Source: Spirochaetaceae bacterium
GTDB lineage: Bacteria > Spirochaetota > Spirochaetia > Treponematales > Breznakiellaceae
Reading direction: 5' to 3'
DNA: 6,780 nucleotides
Assembly (NCBI GenBank): GCA_031257995.1
Contig: JAIRNN010000209.1
Span: 1 to 6,780 of the forward strand
In this document: positions 4,548-6,780 of the stretch, piece by piece
How positions within the stretch are numbered: position 1 is the stretch's first letter
Layout: the number at the start of each line of letters is the position of its first letter
Made by a program: the position numbers and the translations under genes
Notes under the pieces: generated by a model
Database searches by the model: none
What the model saw: the letters and a program-made list of their open reading frames with translations, nothing else
What the model was told of the DNA's origin: nothing

Positions 4548-6679
4548 CAATTCCCTGGAGATGCCGTCCGTTGCACATCAATAATCACCAACTGGCAGCG
4601 TTCCTTGCCGCTGAAATAGTCGCGGGCGATGTTGAACACCGCGTCAACACGGTCGCCATCGGAAAAGTCCCGTCCGGCTTTGTCGGCAGCCTGCCAGTAG
4701 ACGCAGGGCCATTTGTGCGCGCCCGCGTCCAGCGTGAACTTGACGTGGTTCGCCTCGAGTTTCCCCATGAAGGCCGTCTCGCTCAAAGTGAGCCCCCGCG
4801 ACAGGAACACCAGCGCGGGATTCTCGTTGCCAAAAGGCTCGAAGCGGTCAACGGTCTTGAAAATGTCCGGCTTCAGGTAGGATGGCGGCAGCTCCGCGTC
4901 AATGGCGATCACATCATCCGCACTCTCGTCCAACTCAATCGAGGCCGAAAGACGCTGGACGCGCTCAAGGAAGGGAGGCCAGTTCGCCATATTCAGCGTG
5001 AACCCCGCCGCCTGGTCATGCCCGCCGTGATTGGTGAAGAGATCGGCGCAGGTTTCCAGAAACGCGGCAAGAGCATAGCCCCGTGTGGAACGCAGCGACC
5101 CAACCGCCGTCTCGCCTGAAATGTTCACCACCATCGCGGGCACGTTGAAACGTTTCATCAGGCGGTTCGCGATGATGCCGGTAACCCCCCGCGGAATCTC
5201 CTCGCTCGCCGCCATGACAAAAACATCGTTGTACCGCGCCTTGCCCTCCTCTGCCAGTGGCAGCGCGATCTTCCAGCCCTCATCGCCGATACGCTTCCGT
5301 TCCTCGTTCATCAGGACAATCTCATCGGCAAGCTGTTCCCGCTCCGCCCGGTCTTCCGAGAGCAAAAGGCGCGCGGCCTTTTCCGCATGGCCCATACGAC
5401 CCGCCGCGTTCAATGCCGGGCCGAGTTTCCACGCGATGTCGTGAATGGAGAGCATCCTTCCCGCAAGATCGAGCTTCGCCATCAGATTGGACACCCCCGG
5501 ACGCGCCCCGGCGTTGAGACTCTTCAAGCCCGCCCGGACGATGACGCGGTTTTCGTTTTCAAGCGGCATAATGTCCGCCACCGTCCCCAGCGCGGCAAGC
5601 TGGAGCAGCCCGTCATCGTTCCCACCCGCCAAGTTGTCCCGCTTCCGCATATACGAGACAAAAAGATTGCAGAACACGTCAAGTTCGGAGAGGGGCTTGT
5701 CCGCATACCGCGCAAGTTTCGACCCCTCGCGCAGACGCAACAACGACTTCCCCTCGACCCCCGGAATTTCCTTCGCGATCTGGGGCGCCGCGTCAAACAG
5801 GTTGAAATCTACGCCCTTTCCAAACGCCCCGGCGAGCAGTTTTTGCTGCGGCCCGGCATCCCACACCAGAATCTGCTGGCCGGAAAGAAAGTCCGGCAGC
5901 CGCGTCTCCGTAACACTCACCGTCCCCGGCACAATCGTCTCGGAAAGCGTTTGCTCCACGGCGAGATTCCGCATCTTGGCAACCTCGATGACAACCGCGT
6001 CGTTTGAAGGCCGTGCGTTGAGCAGACACAGCGATGCCCCGTAACTCTTTGAATGAAGCGCGAACCGCAACGCCGACACGAGTTTGTACGCGACAACGCA
6101 ACCGCAAATCTCACGGAACGGATAGCCTGACCCTTCCAGCTTGGGATTGACAATGGCAACCGCGTCCGGAACCGCCTCCTGCGGGTTGTGGTGGTCGGTA
6201 ATAACCACGTCAATCCCCAGCGCGTTCGCCCTATCCACCTCGGCAAGATTGGAAATCCCGCAGTCCACCGTGATGATCAGCGTAACATCGTCCCGTGCCG
6301 CCGCCTCCACCGCCTCGGCCGAAAGCCCGTAGACCTCGTCCCCTTGAGGAATCCGCCAAAGTACCTCCAGCCCCATCCCGCGCAGATAGGAAGTCAGCAG
6401 CGTCGTACTCGTGATCCCGTCCACGTCCCGGTCGCCGAACACCAGCACCTTCTCCCTCTCCTCCTTCGCCGCGAGAATCCGCTCAACCGCATCCTCCATC
6501 CCCGGCAGCAGAAAAGGATTGTGCAGATACCGCTTGTCGTCCTCAAGGTAGTAGAGAATATCCTTCCCCTCAACGACCCCCCGCCTGAGCAAGATCGAAG
6601 CCGTCAAAGCTTCGCAGCCGAACTTCGCGGCCAACTCCTTCACCGCGTCCTGGGGAATATCCCTTTTTTCCCAAACCAT
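4547..6679 (-). CDS. recJ: Single-stranded-DNA-specific exonuclease RecJ
   Basis: The gene encodes a 710-residue RecJ, the 5'-to-3' single-strand exonuclease of recombination and mismatch or base-excision repair. Seen in order: phosphoesterase motif I F-G-D-R-D-V-D-G (81-88), motif II T-V-D-C-G (137-141), motif III T-D-H-H-N-P (161-166), a CG motif (192-193), A-L-G-T-V-A-D-I (363-370), L-N-A-A-G-R-M (423-429), DHHA1 motif G-G-H-D-Q-A-A-G (552-559), and the OB-fold entry P-F-G-N-E-N-P (615-621). All DHH metal ligands are present; motif I has Arg where D-Y-D-V-D-G is usual. The protein is about 130 residues longer than a typical RecJ because of an insertion at 225-350 (see findings). The ATG at 6677-6679 was chosen because M-V-W-E-K-R-D-I starts the expected N-terminal region. 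No clear ribosome binding site precedes it; the frame stays open to 6745 without a better start. Confidence 0.93.
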   Translation of the reverse strand: MVWEKRDIPQDAVKELAAKFGCEALTASILLRRGVVEGKDILYYLEDDKRYLHNPFLLPGMEDAVERILAAKEEREKVLVFGDRDVDGITSTTLLTSYLRGMGLEVLWRIPQGDEVYGLSAEAVEAAARDDVTLIITVDCGISNLAEVDRANALGIDVVITDHHNPQEAVPDAVAIVNPKLEGSGYPFREICGCVVAYKLVSALRFALHSKSYGASLCLLNARPSNDAVVIEVAKMRNLAVEQTLSETIVPGTVSVTETRLPDFLSGQQILVWDAGPQQKLLAGAFGKGVDFNLFDAAPQIAKEIPGVEGKSLLRLREGSKLARYADKPLSELDVFCNLFVSYMRKRDNLAGGNDDGLLQLAALGTVADIMPLENENRVIVRAGLKSLNAGARPGVSNLMAKLDLAGRMLSIHDIAWKLGPALNAAGRMGHAEKAARLLLSEDRAEREQLADEIVLMNEERKRIGDEGWKIALPLAEEGKARYNDVFVMAASEEIPRGVTGIIANRLMKRFNVPAMVVNISGETAVGSLRSTRGYALAAFLETCADLFTNHGGHDQAAGFTLNMANWPPFLERVQRLSASIELDESADDVIAIDAELPPSYLKPDIFKTVDRFEPFGNENPALVFLSRGLTLSETAFMGKLEANHVKFTLDAGAHKWPCVYWQAADKAGRDFSDGDRVDAVFNIARDYFSGKERCQLVIIDVQRTASPGN
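5630..6007 (-). other. RecJ insertion (residues 225-350), possibly a degenerate DnaQ-like domain
   Basis: This lies between the RecJ CG motif and A-L-G-T-V-A-D-I, where typical RecJ proteins have only a short link. The segment order resembles a DnaQ/RNase H-fold exonuclease: A-V-V-I-E-V (228-233), L-S-E-T-I-V-P-G (245-252), Q-I-L-V-W-D-A-G-P-Q-Q (269-279), D-F-N-L-F-D (291-296), G-K-S-L-L-R-L (310-316), L-S-E-L-D-V-F-C-N-L-F (330-340). The DEDD residues are mostly absent: E-V-A where D-V-E is expected, and Q in place of the motif II Asp. If the fold is right, it is non-catalytic. This is inference from patterns only. Confidence 0.4.
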
Positions 6680-6697
6680 TATCGCTAGAGGATACAC

Positions 6698-6726
6698 GAA
6701 AAAACAAGGAGGGGGAAGTCTCCCCC
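6698..6726 (-). terminator. Terminator- or attenuator-like hairpin just upstream of recJ
   Basis: On the minus strand GGGGGA (6721-6726) pairs with TCCCCC (6711-6716) around GACT. TCCTTG and then six T (6698-6703) follow. It ends only 18 nt before the recJ ATG, too close for a new promoter to follow. It may end a gene lying to the right of the window, or act as an attenuator in the recJ leader. Confidence 0.45.
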
Positions 6727-6742
6727 CTGCCTCCAGCCGGCT

Positions 6743-6780
6743 CAAACACTACAAACCCTTTAATGGGTTTGTAGTGTTTG
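6743..6780. repeat. Perfect 16-bp inverted repeat at the window edge
   Basis: CAAACACTACAAACCC (6743-6758) and its exact reverse complement (6765-6780) are separated by TTTAAT. Pairing could continue past the window end. It lies 63 bp upstream of the recJ ATG. It could be a terminator for a neighbouring gene, a protein-binding palindrome, or the end of a mobile element; the cut-off edge prevents a decision. Confidence 0.6.

Noticed and set aside
4523..6688. Several long plus-strand open frames opposite recJ (for example 4523-5119, 5387-6007, 6188-6688)
   Set aside because: They are antisense shadows of recJ: low-complexity, with no ribosome binding sites and no recognisable domains.
6680..6745. 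N-terminal extension of RecJ to the TTG at 6745
   Set aside because: The extension contains proline- and phenylalanine-rich sequence unlike RecJ, begins inside the inverted repeat, and overlaps the terminator-like hairpin.

Overview
The window looks like chromosomal DNA of a spirochaete, most likely a host-associated Treponema of the termite-gut type. This is an inference from family knowledge, not a database result. It rests on the 23-residue TpLRR/BspA-like repeats, on a degenerate IS200/REP-type transposase family I associate with these treponemes, and on the form of RecJ. The two housekeeping genes, eno and recJ, are GC-rich, intact and on the minus strand. The DNA between and beside them is accessory, repeat-laden and partly decayed, and it is read on the plus strand.

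Layout. Positions 1-93 hold only a short dispersed GGAT-rich repeat. Positions 94-518 are a 5'-truncated, multiply frameshifted copy (copy A) of a Y1/REP-transposase-like gene, whose 3' flank continues to about 640. A perfect 16-bp hairpin (693-727) follows the end of eno. Enolase fills 736-2031 (minus), with a clear ribosome binding site and a sigma70-like promoter. Positions 2101-2507 are AT-rich and geneless, with a cluster of nested stem-loops. A second, nearly complete copy (copy B, 2522-3029, plus) is broken only by one extra G in a G7 run. Its 3' flank (3030-3411) repeats that of copy A. A secreted leucine-rich-repeat protein (3424-4475, plus) has a signal peptide and eleven 23-residue repeats. 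It is also broken by a single-base change in a G run (G5 where G6 would restore the frame). A likely terminator follows, and then recJ (minus, 6679-4547) converges on it. Two more stem-loops lie upstream of recJ at the right edge.

How the parts relate. Enolase (glycolysis) and RecJ (single-strand DNA exonuclease in repair and recombination) are independent core genes. Copies A and B are direct repeats about 2.5 kb apart that bracket eno. Both have lost the HUH catalytic motif, so the family is either inactive or altered in function.

The most interesting signals are: (1) two adjacent genes each knocked out of frame at a poly-G run, by slippage, phase variation, decay or read error; (2) a roughly 125-residue insertion in RecJ that resembles a degenerate DnaQ-type exonuclease fold; (3) a 49-nt identical patch within otherwise diverged copies A and B; (4) unexplained stem-loop clusters at 2305-2382 and 6711-6780. 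I see no complete new defence or mobile system.
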